Shown here piece by piece: positions 39,522 to 49,912 of a stretch of DNA of 56,061 bases. The translations under genes and the position numbers were made by a program. Numbering within the stretch: position 1 is the first letter of the stretch; each line of letters starts with the position of its first letter. The stretch comes from WLJO01 sp945889085. GTDB lineage: Bacteria > Actinomycetota > Acidimicrobiia > Acidimicrobiales > Ilumatobacteraceae. The stretch spans positions 1-56,061 of the forward strand of contig CAMDBM010000016.1 of NCBI GenBank assembly GCA_945889085.1, read 5' to 3'. Below the pieces are notes generated by a model. The model was not told the origin of the DNA and made no database searches. It worked only from the letters and a program-made list of their open reading frames with translations.

Positions 39522-40843
39522 ATCTCGTACACCAGACCAACGAGGGTGGCCAGGAACTCGCCGCGCGGAGCGAACTGACCGCGAAGGAGCTCCTCCGCGA
39601 AGTCGGCTCCGTACTGCGCATGAGCGAGGCCGAGGTCGCCGCAATGGCGCTCGAGGAGATCGACCCGAGCACCGATCAGACCATGATCATCAACATGGGT
39701 CCCCAGCACCCGAGCACGCACGGCGTGCTGCGGCTGATGCTGGAGCTCCAGGGCGAGACGGTGCTGCGCTGCAAGCCGATCATCGGGTACCTGCACACCG
39801 GCATGGAGAAGACGGCTGAGCAACTGAGCTTCATGCAGGGCGGCACGAACGTCACGCGCATGGACTACCTCAGCCCGCTCAACAACGAGCTGGTCTTCTC
39901 CCTCGCCGTCGAGAAACTGCTCGGCATCGACGGGGACATTCCCGAGCGTGCCGTGTGGATGCGCATGCTGCTCTCGGAGCTGAACCGCATGTCCAGCCAC
40001 TTGCTCTTCATGGCCACCAACGGCATGGACCTCGGTGCCGTGTCGATGATGATCTACGGGTGGCGCGAGCGCGAGCAGGTGCTGCGCTTCTTCCAGAAGG
40101 TCACCGGCCTGAGGATGAACCACAACTTCATCCGTCCAGGCGGCGTTGCGGCGGATCTCACCCCGGGCTGGCGCGACGACGTGCTGCACATCCTCGACGA
40201 GGTCGAGCCGCGCCTCGAGGAGTACGACATCCTCATGACCGGTCAGCCCATCTGGCGCGAGCGCCTGCAGGGTGTCGGGGTCATCACATCGCAGGAAGCC
40301 ATCGCCCTCGGCGCCACCGGCCCGATACTGCGCTCCACGGGTGTGCCCTGGGACCTGCGCAGGGACCAGCCGTACCTGCACTACGACGAGATGGAGTTCG
40401 ACGTCATCGTCGGGTCGTACGGCGACGCGTTCGACCGCTACGCGATCCGGCTCAACGAGATCCGGGAATCGATGAAGATCGTGCGCCAGATCCTCGACCG
40501 CATGCCCAGCGGCGACTACCGGATCCAGGACAAAAAGGTCACGCCGCCGCCCCGAGCCCGCATCGACGAGTCGATGGAGGCACTGATTCACCACTTCAAG
40601 ATCTTCACGGAGGGCTTCAAGGTGCCCGAGGGGGAGGTCTACGTGGCGATCGAGAGCCCGCGTGGCGAGATCGGCTGTTACATCGTCTCGGACGGAACCT
40701 CCACTCCGTACCGACTGCACATGAGGGCACCGTCGTTCGTGAACATCCAGTGTCTCCCCCACATGATGCGCGGCGGCCTCGTCGCCGATGCCGTCGCCGT
40801 GATTTCCTCGGTCGACCCCGTACTCGGCGAGGTAGATCGCTGA
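39518..40843 (+). CDS. nuoD: NADH-quinone oxidoreductase subunit D
   Basis: The 441-residue, 49-kDa-type subunit forms the quinone pocket with NuoB. Key segments are GPQHPSTHGVLRL (His of the quinone site), GYLHTGMEKTAEQ, RMDYLSPLNNE and the C-terminal DPVLGEVDR. About 45 extra residues precede the core. Its stop overlaps nuoE. Confidence 0.97.
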   Translation: MNLVHQTNEGGQELAARSELTAKELLREVGSVLRMSEAEVAAMALEEIDPSTDQTMIINMGPQHPSTHGVLRLMLELQGETVLRCKPIIGYLHTGMEKTAEQLSFMQGGTNVTRMDYLSPLNNELVFSLAVEKLLGIDGDIPERAVWMRMLLSELNRMSSHLLFMATNGMDLGAVSMMIYGWREREQVLRFFQKVTGLRMNHNFIRPGGVAADLTPGWRDDVLHILDEVEPRLEEYDILMTGQPIWRERLQGVGVITSQEAIALGATGPILRSTGVPWDLRRDQPYLHYDEMEFDVIVGSYGDAFDRYAIRLNEIRESMKIVRQILDRMPSGDYRIQDKKVTPPPRARIDESMEALIHHFKIFTEGFKVPEGEVYVAIESPRGEIGCYIVSDGTSTPYRLHMRAPSFVNIQCLPHMMRGGLVADAVAVISSVDPVLGEVDR

Positions 40844-41448
40844 TGTCCCGTCTGAACGCCGTAAACCTCGATCTCGCTCAGGAGATCCTCAGCCGCTACC
40901 CGGTTGCGCGATCGGCGACCATCCCGCTCCTCCACCTGTCCCAGGAGCAGAACGGCTACGTCACCCGCGACGCGATGCAGCAGGTCGCCGAGCTTGTCGA
41001 CTGCACGGCTGCCGAGGTGTACGGCACCGCATCGTTCTACGAGATGTTCAAGTTCGAGCCGATCGGCAAGTTCTGCGTGAACATCTGCCGCAGCATCTCC
41101 TGCCACCTCGTCGGCGGCGACGAACTCGTTGAGCACGCCGAGCACGTGCTTGGCATCAAGCCCGGCAGCACCACGGCGGACGGGCTCTTCACGCTCGAGG
41201 CGGTGGAGTGCATGGCGGCCTGCACCGAGGCCCCCACCCTCCAGGTGAACTACCGGCACCGGTACCGCGTGACCCATGAGGACTTCGACCGGCTCATCGA
41301 TGATCTCCGGGCCGGACGGCTCGACGGCGAGATCCCGGCACACGGGACGCTGGCCCGCGAGCGTCAGCACATCCCGGCAGACAGGGCAGCGGGCAACGTG
41401 AGCCCGGACACGCCGATCACACCGGCGTGGATGGAGGCAGCACAATGA
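40843..41448 (+). CDS. nuoE: NADH-quinone oxidoreductase subunit E
   Basis: The 201-residue thioredoxin-like 2Fe-2S subunit has ligands C82, C87, C123 and C127 (C-x4-C and C-x3-C) that bind cluster N1a. An extra C-terminal tail of about 45 residues extends past the usual end. The last bases include the ribosome site of nuoF, whose ATG overlaps the nuoE stop. Confidence 0.96.
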   Translation: MSRLNAVNLDLAQEILSRYPVARSATIPLLHLSQEQNGYVTRDAMQQVAELVDCTAAEVYGTASFYEMFKFEPIGKFCVNICRSISCHLVGGDELVEHAEHVLGIKPGSTTADGLFTLEAVECMAACTEAPTLQVNYRHRYRVTHEDFDRLIDDLRAGRLDGEIPAHGTLARERQHIPADRAAGNVSPDTPITPAWMEAAQ

Positions 41449-42833
41449 CCACGTATCCCTGGGCCGCTGGATATGTCGCGGGCGATCGTCCGCAGATCGT
41501 GACCGCTCGATTCCAGTACGAGGACTCCCACACCCTCGAGCGCTACCTCGCCACCGGCGGGTACCAGGGCCTCCGGGCCGCACTCGCCAAGCCGGCATCG
41601 TCCGTCCACGACGACGTCAAGGGCGCCACCGTGCTCGGGCGCGGCGGTGCGGGATTCCCGGCCGGGACGAAGTGGGGGCTCACCCCGGCGGGCAAGTTCC
41701 CGCGCTATCTGGTGGTGAACGGCGACGAGTCCGAACCCGGCACGTACAAGGACCGCCTCCTCATGGAGTGCGATCCGCACCAGCTCATCGAGGGTTGTCT
41801 CATCGCGTGCTACGCGGCGGGCCTCTCACAGTGCTTCCTGTACATCCGGGGCGAGATGGCGGTGGCCCACGAACGGGTCGGTCTCGCACTCAACGAGGCG
41901 TATGCAGCCGGGTACATCGGCAAGAACATCCTCGGCACCAAGTTCTCTGTCGACATCGCGCTGCACTGGGGCGCAGGTGCCTACGTGGTGGGTGAGGAGA
42001 CGGCGCTCATCGAATCCCTCGAGGGCAAGCGCGGCGAGCCGCGCCTGAAGCCCCCGTACTTCCCGGCGGCAATCGGCCTGTACGGCCAGCCCACCATCGT
42101 CAACAACGTCGAGACACTCGCCAACCTGCCGTGGCTCCTATGCAACGGGGTGGAGGCGTACACCGCGATCGGCACACCGACCTCGCCGGGTACGCGCATG
42201 GTCGCCGTGTCCGGTCACGTACAGCGCCCCGGTGTCTTCGAGATCATCAACGGCACCACGACATTCCGGGATCTCCTCTACGGCGACGAGTTCTGTGGCG
42301 GTATCCGCAACGGGAACGACCTCAAAGCCTTCGTGCCCGGTGGCGGTTCAGCCCCGTGGTTCACGCCCGAGCAGTTGGACCTTCCCTTCGAGGGACGTCT
42401 CGTCGCTGCAGCAGGTTCGATGCTCGGTTCCGGGGCGATCATGGTGATGGACTCCTCCACCGATATCCCCAAAGCAGCACTGTCGCTCACACGCTTCTAC
42501 GCCCATGAGAGCTGCGGCCAATGCACGCCCTGCCGCGAGGGCGGCACCTGGCTCGAGCGCATCCTCTCTCGCATCTGTGACGGCCACGGCACTACGTCGG
42601 ATCTCGACCTGCTGATCGAGGTCGGCACGTCGATCTGCCCGGGGGACTTCCCGCACGCGTCGAGCACCAAGCTTGGCCTTGAGGCCAAACCGTTCCCGTA
42701 CAAGATGACCACGATCTGCTTCGTCGGCCCGTCGGCGTACGCACCTGTGCACTCCGCCCTCACGCTGTTCCGTGAGGAGTTCGAGGCGAAGATCGTGAAG
42801 CGCACCTCTATTCCCGTCACGGTGGGGCACTGA
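41445..42833 (+). CDS. nuoF: NADH-quinone oxidoreductase subunit F
   Basis: The 462-residue subunit oxidises NADH. The NADH/FMN site GRGGAGFPAGTKWG, the FMN segment NGDESEPGTYKDR, and cluster N3 ligands in ESCGQCTPCREG plus a later Cys in GTSICPGDF are present. ATG 41445 is chosen over an upstream in-frame ATG because GGAGG stands eight bases before it. Confidence 0.97.
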   Translation: MTTYPWAAGYVAGDRPQIVTARFQYEDSHTLERYLATGGYQGLRAALAKPASSVHDDVKGATVLGRGGAGFPAGTKWGLTPAGKFPRYLVVNGDESEPGTYKDRLLMECDPHQLIEGCLIACYAAGLSQCFLYIRGEMAVAHERVGLALNEAYAAGYIGKNILGTKFSVDIALHWGAGAYVVGEETALIESLEGKRGEPRLKPPYFPAAIGLYGQPTIVNNVETLANLPWLLCNGVEAYTAIGTPTSPGTRMVAVSGHVQRPGVFEIINGTTTFRDLLYGDEFCGGIRNGNDLKAFVPGGGSAPWFTPEQLDLPFEGRLVAAAGSMLGSGAIMVMDSSTDIPKAALSLTRFYAHESCGQCTPCREGGTWLERILSRICDGHGTTSDLDLLIEVGTSICPGDFPHASSTKLGLEAKPFPYKMTTICFVGPSAYAPVHSALTLFREEFEAKIVKRTSIPVTVGH

Positions 42834-45223
42834 TGACTGACACCACGTCCACCGCAGAGCAGCCCGAGGCCCCGGCCCCGGACCCGAACGCCGTACAGGT
42901 CACCATCAACGGCGTACCGCACACGGCGCGCAAGGGTCAGCTGGTGATCGAGGCCGCGGCGGACGCCGGCGAGTACATCCCGCGCTTCTGCTACCACGAG
43001 CGAATGGCACCGGTCGGCAAGTGCCGCATGTGCCTCGTCGAGGCCGACAGCGGCCGGGGCCCGGCCGTCACGGTCTCGTGCATGGTGCAGGTTGCACCCG
43101 ACATGAAGATCGACACCGAGTCCCCGACGGTGAAGCGGATGCAGGAGGGCGTGCTCGAACTGCTCCTCGCCAATCACCCGCTGGACTGTCCGGTGTGCGA
43201 CAAGGGTGGTGAGTGCCCGCTGCAGGATCAGGCCTTCTCGCACGGTCCCGGCGAGAGCCGTTTCGTGGAGGAGAAGCGCCACTACGAGAAGCCCATCCCG
43301 ATCAGCGAGCTCGTGTTCCTTGACCGCGAGCGCTGCATCCTCTGCGACCGCTGCACGCGTTTCGCCTCCGACGTGGCCGGCGACCCACTGATCCATTTCA
43401 CCTCACGCGGCAACAACACGCAGATCAACACGTTCCCCAACGAGCCCTTCGCCTCGTACTTCTCCGGTAACACGGTGCAGATCTGCCCCGTCGGCGCGCT
43501 CACCGCCAAGCCGTACCGCTTCAAGGCCCGTCCGTGGGACCTCGAGGAGACCGAATCCACCTGCACCTCCTGCGCAGTCGGATGTCGCACCGTGGTCCAG
43601 TCCAGTCGGGACGAACTCCTGCGCTACCAGGGCGTGGACAACGACGCCGTGAACTGGGGTTGGCTCTGCGACAAGGGCAGGTTCGGCTTTGAGTCGACCA
43701 ACAGCGAGTCACGCCTCCGGGCCCCAGCGGTGCGCGACGGCGACGGCTTCGTGTCGACAACGTGGAACGATGCGCTCGATCGTGCGGCTGCACTCATCAA
43801 GTCGGCGGTTGATGCGGGCGGCGCCAGCAGCGTCGGCGTCATCGGCGGCGCCCGGGGCACGAATGAGGACGCCTACGCGTGGGCGCGTCTTGCGCACGAC
43901 GTGATCGGCACGCCCAACGTGTACGCCCACCTCGCTGATGCACTGCGCTCGGAGATCCTCGACCTCCCAAGGGCCACGATCAACGAGGCGGCTTCAGCCA
44001 CGACGATCGTGCTGCTGGCCCCGGACCTCAAAGAGGAACTGCCGGTGCTGTATCTCCGACTGCGCGATGCTGCCGAGAAGAAGCGCAGCCGCATCATCGA
44101 GTTCACAGCCCGCCGCAGCGGTTTGTCCAAGCACGCGTGGAAGTCGATCGTCTCGCGTCCCGGCGACGAGGCCGAGGCAGTGCGCCAAGCCCTCACGGAC
44201 CCGGAGATTGCCGCCCAGATCGGCAGGGGCAACGTCGTCGTCGTGGCTGGCAAGGCAAATCTTGCGGCACTCGGAACGCTGCAGACCGACGCCGTGCTGA
44301 AGGTGCTCGAGGCATCACCCGGCGCAAAGGTGCTCCCCGCATACCGACGCGGCAACGTTGTCGGTGCCGTACAGGTCGGAATGGGCCCCGGACCAGGTGG
44401 CAACTCGACGGCGAAGATCCTTGCCGATGCTGCTGCCGGCACCGTGAAGTGCCTTGTGCTGGTCGGTGTGGATCTCGTATCGGACTTCCCCGACGCACAG
44501 ACGGTGGAGAGCGCCCTCTCGAGCGGCGTGTCCGTGATCGCGGTGGACACCTTCCTGTCGCCTACTGCTCAGCGCGCGCACGTGGTGCTCGCTGCCGCTG
44601 CGGCCGGCGAGAAGAGCGGCACGGTCACCAACATCGAGGGTCGTGTGCAGACGGTCGCCCAGAAGATCAACGTTGCCGGTACGAGCCGGCCCGACTGGAT
44701 GATCGCCACGGAACTGGCGTCGAGACTCGGCACGGACCTCGGGTTCACGTCGGTTGACTCGGTGACGGAGGCAATCGCCGCAAGCGTTCCTGCGTATGCA
44801 GGGATTACGCCCGCCGCGCTGAAGGACGCCCGTGACGGGTTGCTTGCTGTGCCGGCACCGACGGGCACGCTGCAGCAGAGTGGTCAACAGGCGCCGCCGG
44901 CGAGTGGCTACGACTATCGAGTGCTCGTGTCGCGGGAACTGTATGACCTCGGCGTCAACAACCAGATGTCCCCGTCGCTCGCAGGGCTCGCTCGCGGTAT
45001 GCGCATCCACATGAACCCGGTGGACCTCGAGCGCGTCGGCGCGACTGCCGGTGGTTCGGTGCGGATCACCACCGAGCGCGGCTCGCGCGTGCTCACGGTG
45101 CATCCCGACAGTGGGCTGGCGCGCTGGACCGTGTGGATGCCGTTCAATCAGCCCGGTGGCGGCGTGAACGATCTCATCTCCGCCTCCGGCATCGTTGCCG
45201 ATGCCCGAATCGAGACCGTCTGA
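42833..45223 (+). CDS. nuoG: NADH-quinone oxidoreductase subunit G
   Basis: The 796-residue, 75-kDa-type subunit has an N-terminal 2Fe-2S domain (CYHERMAPVGKCRMC), the CPVCDKGGECPLQDQAF segment, CILCDRCTRF for a 4Fe-4S cluster, and CTSCAVGCRT followed by LCDKGRFGFE for the N7-like site. A molybdopterin-oxidoreductase-like domain without cofactor fills the C-terminal two thirds. It is coupled to nuoF and nuoH by overlapping start and stop codons. Confidence 0.96.
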   Translation: MTDTTSTAEQPEAPAPDPNAVQVTINGVPHTARKGQLVIEAAADAGEYIPRFCYHERMAPVGKCRMCLVEADSGRGPAVTVSCMVQVAPDMKIDTESPTVKRMQEGVLELLLANHPLDCPVCDKGGECPLQDQAFSHGPGESRFVEEKRHYEKPIPISELVFLDRERCILCDRCTRFASDVAGDPLIHFTSRGNNTQINTFPNEPFASYFSGNTVQICPVGALTAKPYRFKARPWDLEETESTCTSCAVGCRTVVQSSRDELLRYQGVDNDAVNWGWLCDKGRFGFESTNSESRLRAPAVRDGDGFVSTTWNDALDRAAALIKSAVDAGGASSVGVIGGARGTNEDAYAWARLAHDVIGTPNVYAHLADALRSEILDLPRATINEAASATTIVLLAPDLKEELPVLYLRLRDAAEKKRSRIIEFTARRSGLSKHAWKSIVSRPGDEAEAVRQALTDPEIAAQIGRGNVVVVAGKANLAALGTLQTDAVLKVLEASPGAKVLPAYRRGNVVGAVQVGMGPGPGGNSTAKILADAAAGTVKCLVLVGVDLVSDFPDAQTVESALSSGVSVIAVDTFLSPTAQRAHVVLAAAAAGEKSGTVTNIEGRVQTVAQKINVAGTSRPDWMIATELASRLGTDLGFTSVDSVTEAIAASVPAYAGITPAALKDARDGLLAVPAPTGTLQQSGQQAPPASGYDYRVLVSRELYDLGVNNQMSPSLAGLARGMRIHMNPVDLERVGATAGGSVRITTERGSRVLTVHPDSGLARWTVWMPFNQPGGGVNDLISASGIVADARIETV

Positions 45224-46443
45224 TGTTCGCGCTCGATCCGCTCCTTCTCGGGGACGTGACTTGGGGTGACTTTGCCGTCGTGGCCGTGAAGGTCGGCATC
45301 TCGTTCGTCGTGCTGCTCGTCGCGACAATGTTCATGGTGTGGTTCGAGCGCAAGGTGATCGCGGGCATGCAGAACCGCATCGGCCCGAACAAGGCAGGTC
45401 CGTTCGGCCTGCTCCAGACACTTGCGGATGGCACGAAACTGTTCTTCAAAGAGGACCTCCTCCCCGAAAAGGCAGATCGCTTCGTCTTCCGGCTCGCGCC
45501 GTTCCTCTCATTCGTGCCCGCGTTCCTGTCGTTCTGCATCATCCCAGTGGGCGGTGACTTCACGGATGGCAATGCGGGCAAGGTTCGCCTGTTCGGTCAC
45601 ACAACGCTGCTCCAGGTTGCGGACCCGCCGATCGGCGTGCTGCTCGGCCTCGCCCTCAGCTCAATCGCCGTGTACGGGATCATGCTTGCCGGGTGGTCCA
45701 GCGGCTCCAAGTACCCGCTGCTCGGCTCCGTCCGTGCATCCGCGCAGATGGTGAGCTACGAGGCCGCTCTCGGCCTCTCCGTGGCAACCATCTTTCTACT
45801 CGCCGGCACCATGTCGACGAACGGGATCGTGCTCGGGCAGGGAGGGTTGCGCAACTGGAACATCGTGGCAACGGGCGTCATCCCCTTCGTGATCTTCATG
45901 CTCGCCGCTACGGCCGAGTTGAACCGCCCACCCTTCGACCTCGTCGAGGCGGAGCAGGAGCTCGTCGGTGGGTTCAACACCGAGTACTCGTCCATCCGCT
46001 TCGCGCTCTTCTTCCTCGCCGAGTTCATGAACACGATGACGATGAGCGCAATCATCGTCACGCTGTTCCTCGGTGGTCCGCAGCCGATCAGTATCGGGAG
46101 CTGGACCGCTGAGGTACCGCTCGGGCCATTCACGGGTACGTTCTGGTTCCTAGCGAAGGTGTTGGTGTTCCTGTACATCTACATCTGGTTCCGGGCCACG
46201 CTGCCGAGGCTGCGCTACGACCAGTTGATGAACCTCGGCTGGAAGCTGCTCATCCCGGTGGCGCTCGCCTGGTTCATGGCGCTCGCAGGGCTGAAGGTTG
46301 CACAGAACGCAGGATGGAGCGGTGGGGCACAGGCACTCGGGATGGTGGTCGGCGCGGCCGTCATCCTCGCCTGCTTCGGCTTGCTCCGTATGGCGACCCG
46401 GGTGAGTGCCCGGGTACGCGCCGAGGAAGGGGCGATGTTCTGA
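45223..46443 (+). CDS. nuoH: NADH-quinone oxidoreductase subunit H
   Basis: The 406-residue, eight-helix subunit connects the quinone pocket to the proton channels. Recognisable segments are ERKVIAGMQNRIGPNKAGPF, TAELNRPPFDLVEAEQELV with GFNTEYSS, and FRATLPRLRYDQLM. ATG 45223 shares its first base with the nuoG stop; a longer upstream reading would overlap nuoG. Confidence 0.97.
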   Translation: MFALDPLLLGDVTWGDFAVVAVKVGISFVVLLVATMFMVWFERKVIAGMQNRIGPNKAGPFGLLQTLADGTKLFFKEDLLPEKADRFVFRLAPFLSFVPAFLSFCIIPVGGDFTDGNAGKVRLFGHTTLLQVADPPIGVLLGLALSSIAVYGIMLAGWSSGSKYPLLGSVRASAQMVSYEAALGLSVATIFLLAGTMSTNGIVLGQGGLRNWNIVATGVIPFVIFMLAATAELNRPPFDLVEAEQELVGGFNTEYSSIRFALFFLAEFMNTMTMSAIIVTLFLGGPQPISIGSWTAEVPLGPFTGTFWFLAKVLVFLYIYIWFRATLPRLRYDQLMNLGWKLLIPVALAWFMALAGLKVAQNAGWSGGAQALGMVVGAAVILACFGLLRMATRVSARVRAEEGAMF

Positions 46444-47102
46444 TGGGTCTCTTCGAGGGGTTCGCTATCACCGCTCGCCAGCACCGGTTCTTCGGTGGGG
46501 AGCGGGTCACCAACGAGTACTCGGGCGGTCGCACACGTGACCAGCACGACCAGAAGGAAGCCAAACCCGAGCGCGTTCACGGTCGGCACGTCCTCAACCG
46601 TTACGAGGACGGCATGGAGAAGTGCATCGGCTGCGAACTGTGCGCCGGTGTCTGCCCGGCCAAGTGCATCTATGTGCGTGGCAAGGACAACGATCCCGAG
46701 AACCCCACGTCGCCCGGCGAGCGTTTCGGTTTCGTGTACGAGATCAACTATCTCCGTTGCATCCACTGTGACCTGTGCGTCGAGGCGTGTCCCACCGAGG
46801 CGATCACCGAGTCCAAGCTGTTCGAGTTCTCCTTCCTCAACCGCACGGACGCGATCTACACCAAGACGGAACTGGTGGTTGGCGACGACGGTCGTCCGCA
46901 GCAGATGCCGTGGGAGGACTGGCGCGAGGGGGATGACACGAACACGTCTGCTTGGATGCGCGCAACCGCACCGTCGGGCTCGGCCGAGTTCGAGGGTCAT
47001 GTCGGATGGAGCGGCGAGCTCGGGTACGGCGTGCGCGCCCCCGAACCGGCGCAGCCCGAACGTGATGCAACAACCAAAACGGTGAAGGCGGTCCGCCGGT
47101 GA
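46443..47102 (+). CDS. nuoI: NADH-quinone oxidoreductase subunit I
   Basis: The 219-residue subunit binds two 4Fe-4S clusters (N6a and N6b) through CIGCELCAGVCP and CIHCDLCVEACP, relaying electrons to N2. It is longer than E. coli NuoI owing to an acidic C-terminal tail. It lies between the hydrophobic subunits H and J, overlapping both. Confidence 0.97.
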   Translation: MGLFEGFAITARQHRFFGGERVTNEYSGGRTRDQHDQKEAKPERVHGRHVLNRYEDGMEKCIGCELCAGVCPAKCIYVRGKDNDPENPTSPGERFGFVYEINYLRCIHCDLCVEACPTEAITESKLFEFSFLNRTDAIYTKTELVVGDDGRPQQMPWEDWREGDDTNTSAWMRATAPSGSAEFEGHVGWSGELGYGVRAPEPAQPERDATTKTVKAVRR

Positions 47103-47659
47103 TCGAGGTCATCGTCTTCATCGCGGCGAGCCTCATGGTGATCGGCGGGGCGCTCGGCGTGGTGCTCCGGAGCAATCCCGTTCACGCAGCGCTCAGCCTC
47201 GTGCTGACACTGTTCGGTGTCGCCGTTCACTTCGTGTCGATGGAGGCGCACTTCCTCGCCGCCGTGCAGGTCATCGTGTACGCCGGCGCGATCGTGGTTC
47301 TCTTCCTGTTCGTCATCATGCTGCTCGGCGTGGACAAGGTCGAGGACCTGCGCACCGAGCCGATGATGCGACAGCGCTATCTCGGCCCGCTGGTGGGCGT
47401 GGGTGTGCTCGGTCTCGTCGGTACGGCGGTCATCGTTGCCCGCGGTCGCACGATCGTGCAGAGCGTCGAGGGCCTCGACACCGTCGGTCACGATGCCAAC
47501 GTGAAGCAACTGGCACGCTCCCTCTTCTCCGACTACGTGTTCGCGTTCGAGCTCACCTCGGTGCTGCTCGTCATCGCTGTCGTCGGAACTGTGCTCCTCG
47601 CACGGCGTCCCAACAAGGGGCTTCAGGCCGCACGCGAGAAGGCCGGGGTGAACGCATGA
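47099..47659 (+). CDS. nuoJ: NADH-quinone oxidoreductase subunit J
   Basis: The 186-residue, five-helix membrane subunit has the conserved NPVHAALSLVLTLFGVAVHF and the pi-bulge helix VIVYAGAIVVLFLFVIMLLG. It starts with GTG and overlaps nuoI and nuoK by four bases each. Confidence 0.96.
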   Translation: MIEVIVFIAASLMVIGGALGVVLRSNPVHAALSLVLTLFGVAVHFVSMEAHFLAAVQVIVYAGAIVVLFLFVIMLLGVDKVEDLRTEPMMRQRYLGPLVGVGVLGLVGTAVIVARGRTIVQSVEGLDTVGHDANVKQLARSLFSDYVFAFELTSVLLVIAVVGTVLLARRPNKGLQAAREKAGVNA

Positions 47660-47973
47660 TCGCCGCGGCCGACGTAACCCCCACCTGGTACCTCCTGCTC
47701 GCCGCAGCGCTGTTCGCGATCGGCTGTACCGGCGTGCTCGTCCGGCGGAACCCGTTGGTGATGTTCATGTGCATCGAGCTGATGCTCAACGCTGTGAACC
47801 TGTCGTTCGTGGCGTTCTCCCGGACCTATCTCGACATCAAGGGCCAGACCACGGTGTTTTTCGTGCTCGTCGTCGCTGCCGCAGAGGTCGTCGTGGGCCT
47901 CGGCATCGTTATTGCCATTCTCCGTCGGCGCCCGAGCGCAAATGCCGACGACATTGCAGAGCTGAAGGGCTGA
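47656..47973 (+). CDS. nuoK: NADH-quinone oxidoreductase subunit K
   Basis: The 105-residue, three-helix subunit carries the two membrane glutamates needed for proton transfer, in MCIELMLNAVNL and AAAEVVVGLGI. Size is normal. Confidence 0.97.
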   Translation: MIAAADVTPTWYLLLAAALFAIGCTGVLVRRNPLVMFMCIELMLNAVNLSFVAFSRTYLDIKGQTTVFFVLVVAAAEVVVGLGIVIAILRRRPSANADDIAELKG

Positions 47974-47980
47974 CCCGATC

Positions 47981-49912
47981 ATGCTCAACGTCATCTGGTT
48001 GATCCCGTTACTGCCGTTGTGCGGTTTCGTCATCAACGTGGTCCTCGGCCGCCGCCTCGGCGACCCGAAATCAGGGCTCCTCGCCGCCGCAATGTGCGGC
48101 GCGGCCTTCATCGTCACACTGGTGACCTACTTTGATCTCGTGTCGAGGCCGGAGGAGGCTCGGCAGCATGTAGCAACCGTCTTCTCGTGGATCCCGGTAG
48201 GCGGTCTCTCTGTAGATGCGGCGTTCCTTGCGGACCCGCTGAGCATCACCATGGCCCTGTTCATCACAGGCATCGGAACACTGATCCACCTGTACGCCGT
48301 CGGGTACATGCACGGTGACCCGAAGTTCTCGAAGTTCTTCGTGTACCTCAACCTGTTTGCCTTCTCGATGCTCATGCTCGTCCTCGGCGAGAACATGCTG
48401 GTCACCTTCCTCGGCTGGGAGGGCGTGGGTACCTGTTCGTACCTGCTCATCAGTTTCTGGCACACGCGGGAGAGTGCTGCAACAGCCGGCAAGAAGGCCT
48501 TTGTCACCAACCGTGTCGGTGACTGGGGTTTCATGATCGCGATGTTCTTGGCGTTCCAGGCCGTCGGTTCGCTGTCGTACAGCACGCTGAACAGTGCGGC
48601 GATGGGCGGCACGCTCGTCCGCTCAACTGCCACTGCAATCACGATGATGCTGTTCATCGGCGCCTGCGGCAAGAGTGCACAGCTACCGCTGTACATCTGG
48701 CTGCCGGATGCGATGGAGGGCCCCACACCGGTGTCGGCGCTCATCCACGCCGCCACGATGGTTACTGCCGGCGTGTACCTCATGGTGCGCGTCAACCCGG
48801 TGATCGCAACCGCCTTCACGTGGGCACCCGCAGTCATCGCGATCGTCGGTGCGGCCACAGCCCTGTTTGCTGCAACAGTCGCTGTGGCGCAGACGGATAT
48901 CAAGAAGGTTCTCGCCTACTCGACGGTCAGTCAGCTGGGCTTCATGTTCCTCGCCGTGGGGTCTGGCGCCTATGTCGCTGCCATCTTCCACATGGTGACG
49001 CACGCGTTCTTCAAGGCGCTCTTGTTCCTCGGGTCCGGGTCGGTCATCCACGGGATGCACCATGAACAGGACATGCGCCGCATGGGCGCCCTGCGCAAGC
49101 TCATGCCGATCACTGCGGGCACCTTCATCATCGGGTGGCTCGCGATCGCCGGCGTACCGCCGTTTGCAGGCTTCTGGAGCAAGGACGAGATCCTGCTCGC
49201 TGCCTGGGCACACCCCACGAATCCTGCCCTGTTCAAGGTGCTGTGGGGTGTCGGACTGTTCACGGCCCTGCTCACGGCGTTCTACATGACCCGTCAGGTG
49301 ATCATGGTGTTCTTCGGCCAGGCTCGTTGGGAGGATCACTCCGGCGACCACGGGGCCCACGGCGAGTTCAAGCCGCACGAGTCACCGGCGATCATGCTGC
49401 TGCCGCTCGTCGCCCTGAGCGGCCTGTCGATCGTGGGCGGTGTCCTCAACCTGCCGTTCACCGACTCCACGAAGCGACTGTTCCACTGGCTCGAGCCGCT
49501 CGTCCATTTTGGCGAGATCGAGGGCCACGCCTCGGCTGGCGAGAAGTGGGGCCTAGCCGTCGGCACGGCCGCCCTCTGTCTCGCCTCGATGGGCGTTGCC
49601 ATCTTCGTGTACCAGCGCAACAGGGCAAAGGCTGTGGAGCCACAGATTCTTGTCGATGGATGGCGCTATGACCGGTTTGTCTCGTGGTTCATGGGCAATC
49701 CCGGCAGGCAGGCGTTCGAGGCGACGGCTTGGGTCGACCGCAACATCGTTGATGGTGCCGTGAACGGGGTCGCAACCGGTGTTCGCCGCAGCGGTGCCGT
49801 ACTCCGTCGCACCCAGTCCGGTTTCGTGCGCAACTACGCGTTGCTCATCGGCGGGGGTGTCGTGCTCATGCTCGCCTGGTTCCTCCTCCGCGCCGTGGGG
49901 GTGTTCGGATGA
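47981..49912 (+). CDS. nuoL: NADH-quinone oxidoreductase subunit L
   Basis: The 643-residue antiporter-like proton channel includes the ion-path segments LGWEGVGTCSYLLI (Glu) and TNRVGDWGF, and LPDAMEGPTPVSALIHAATM. The C-terminal lateral helix region and a final helix end the protein. It overlaps nuoM by four bases. Confidence 0.97.
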   Translation: MLNVIWLIPLLPLCGFVINVVLGRRLGDPKSGLLAAAMCGAAFIVTLVTYFDLVSRPEEARQHVATVFSWIPVGGLSVDAAFLADPLSITMALFITGIGTLIHLYAVGYMHGDPKFSKFFVYLNLFAFSMLMLVLGENMLVTFLGWEGVGTCSYLLISFWHTRESAATAGKKAFVTNRVGDWGFMIAMFLAFQAVGSLSYSTLNSAAMGGTLVRSTATAITMMLFIGACGKSAQLPLYIWLPDAMEGPTPVSALIHAATMVTAGVYLMVRVNPVIATAFTWAPAVIAIVGAATALFAATVAVAQTDIKKVLAYSTVSQLGFMFLAVGSGAYVAAIFHMVTHAFFKALLFLGSGSVIHGMHHEQDMRRMGALRKLMPITAGTFIIGWLAIAGVPPFAGFWSKDEILLAAWAHPTNPALFKVLWGVGLFTALLTAFYMTRQVIMVFFGQARWEDHSGDHGAHGEFKPHESPAIMLLPLVALSGLSIVGGVLNLPFTDSTKRLFHWLEPLVHFGEIEGHASAGEKWGLAVGTAALCLASMGVAIFVYQRNRAKAVEPQILVDGWRYDRFVSWFMGNPGRQAFEATAWVDRNIVDGAVNGVATGVRRSGAVLRRTQSGFVRNYALLIGGGVVLMLAWFLLRAVGVFG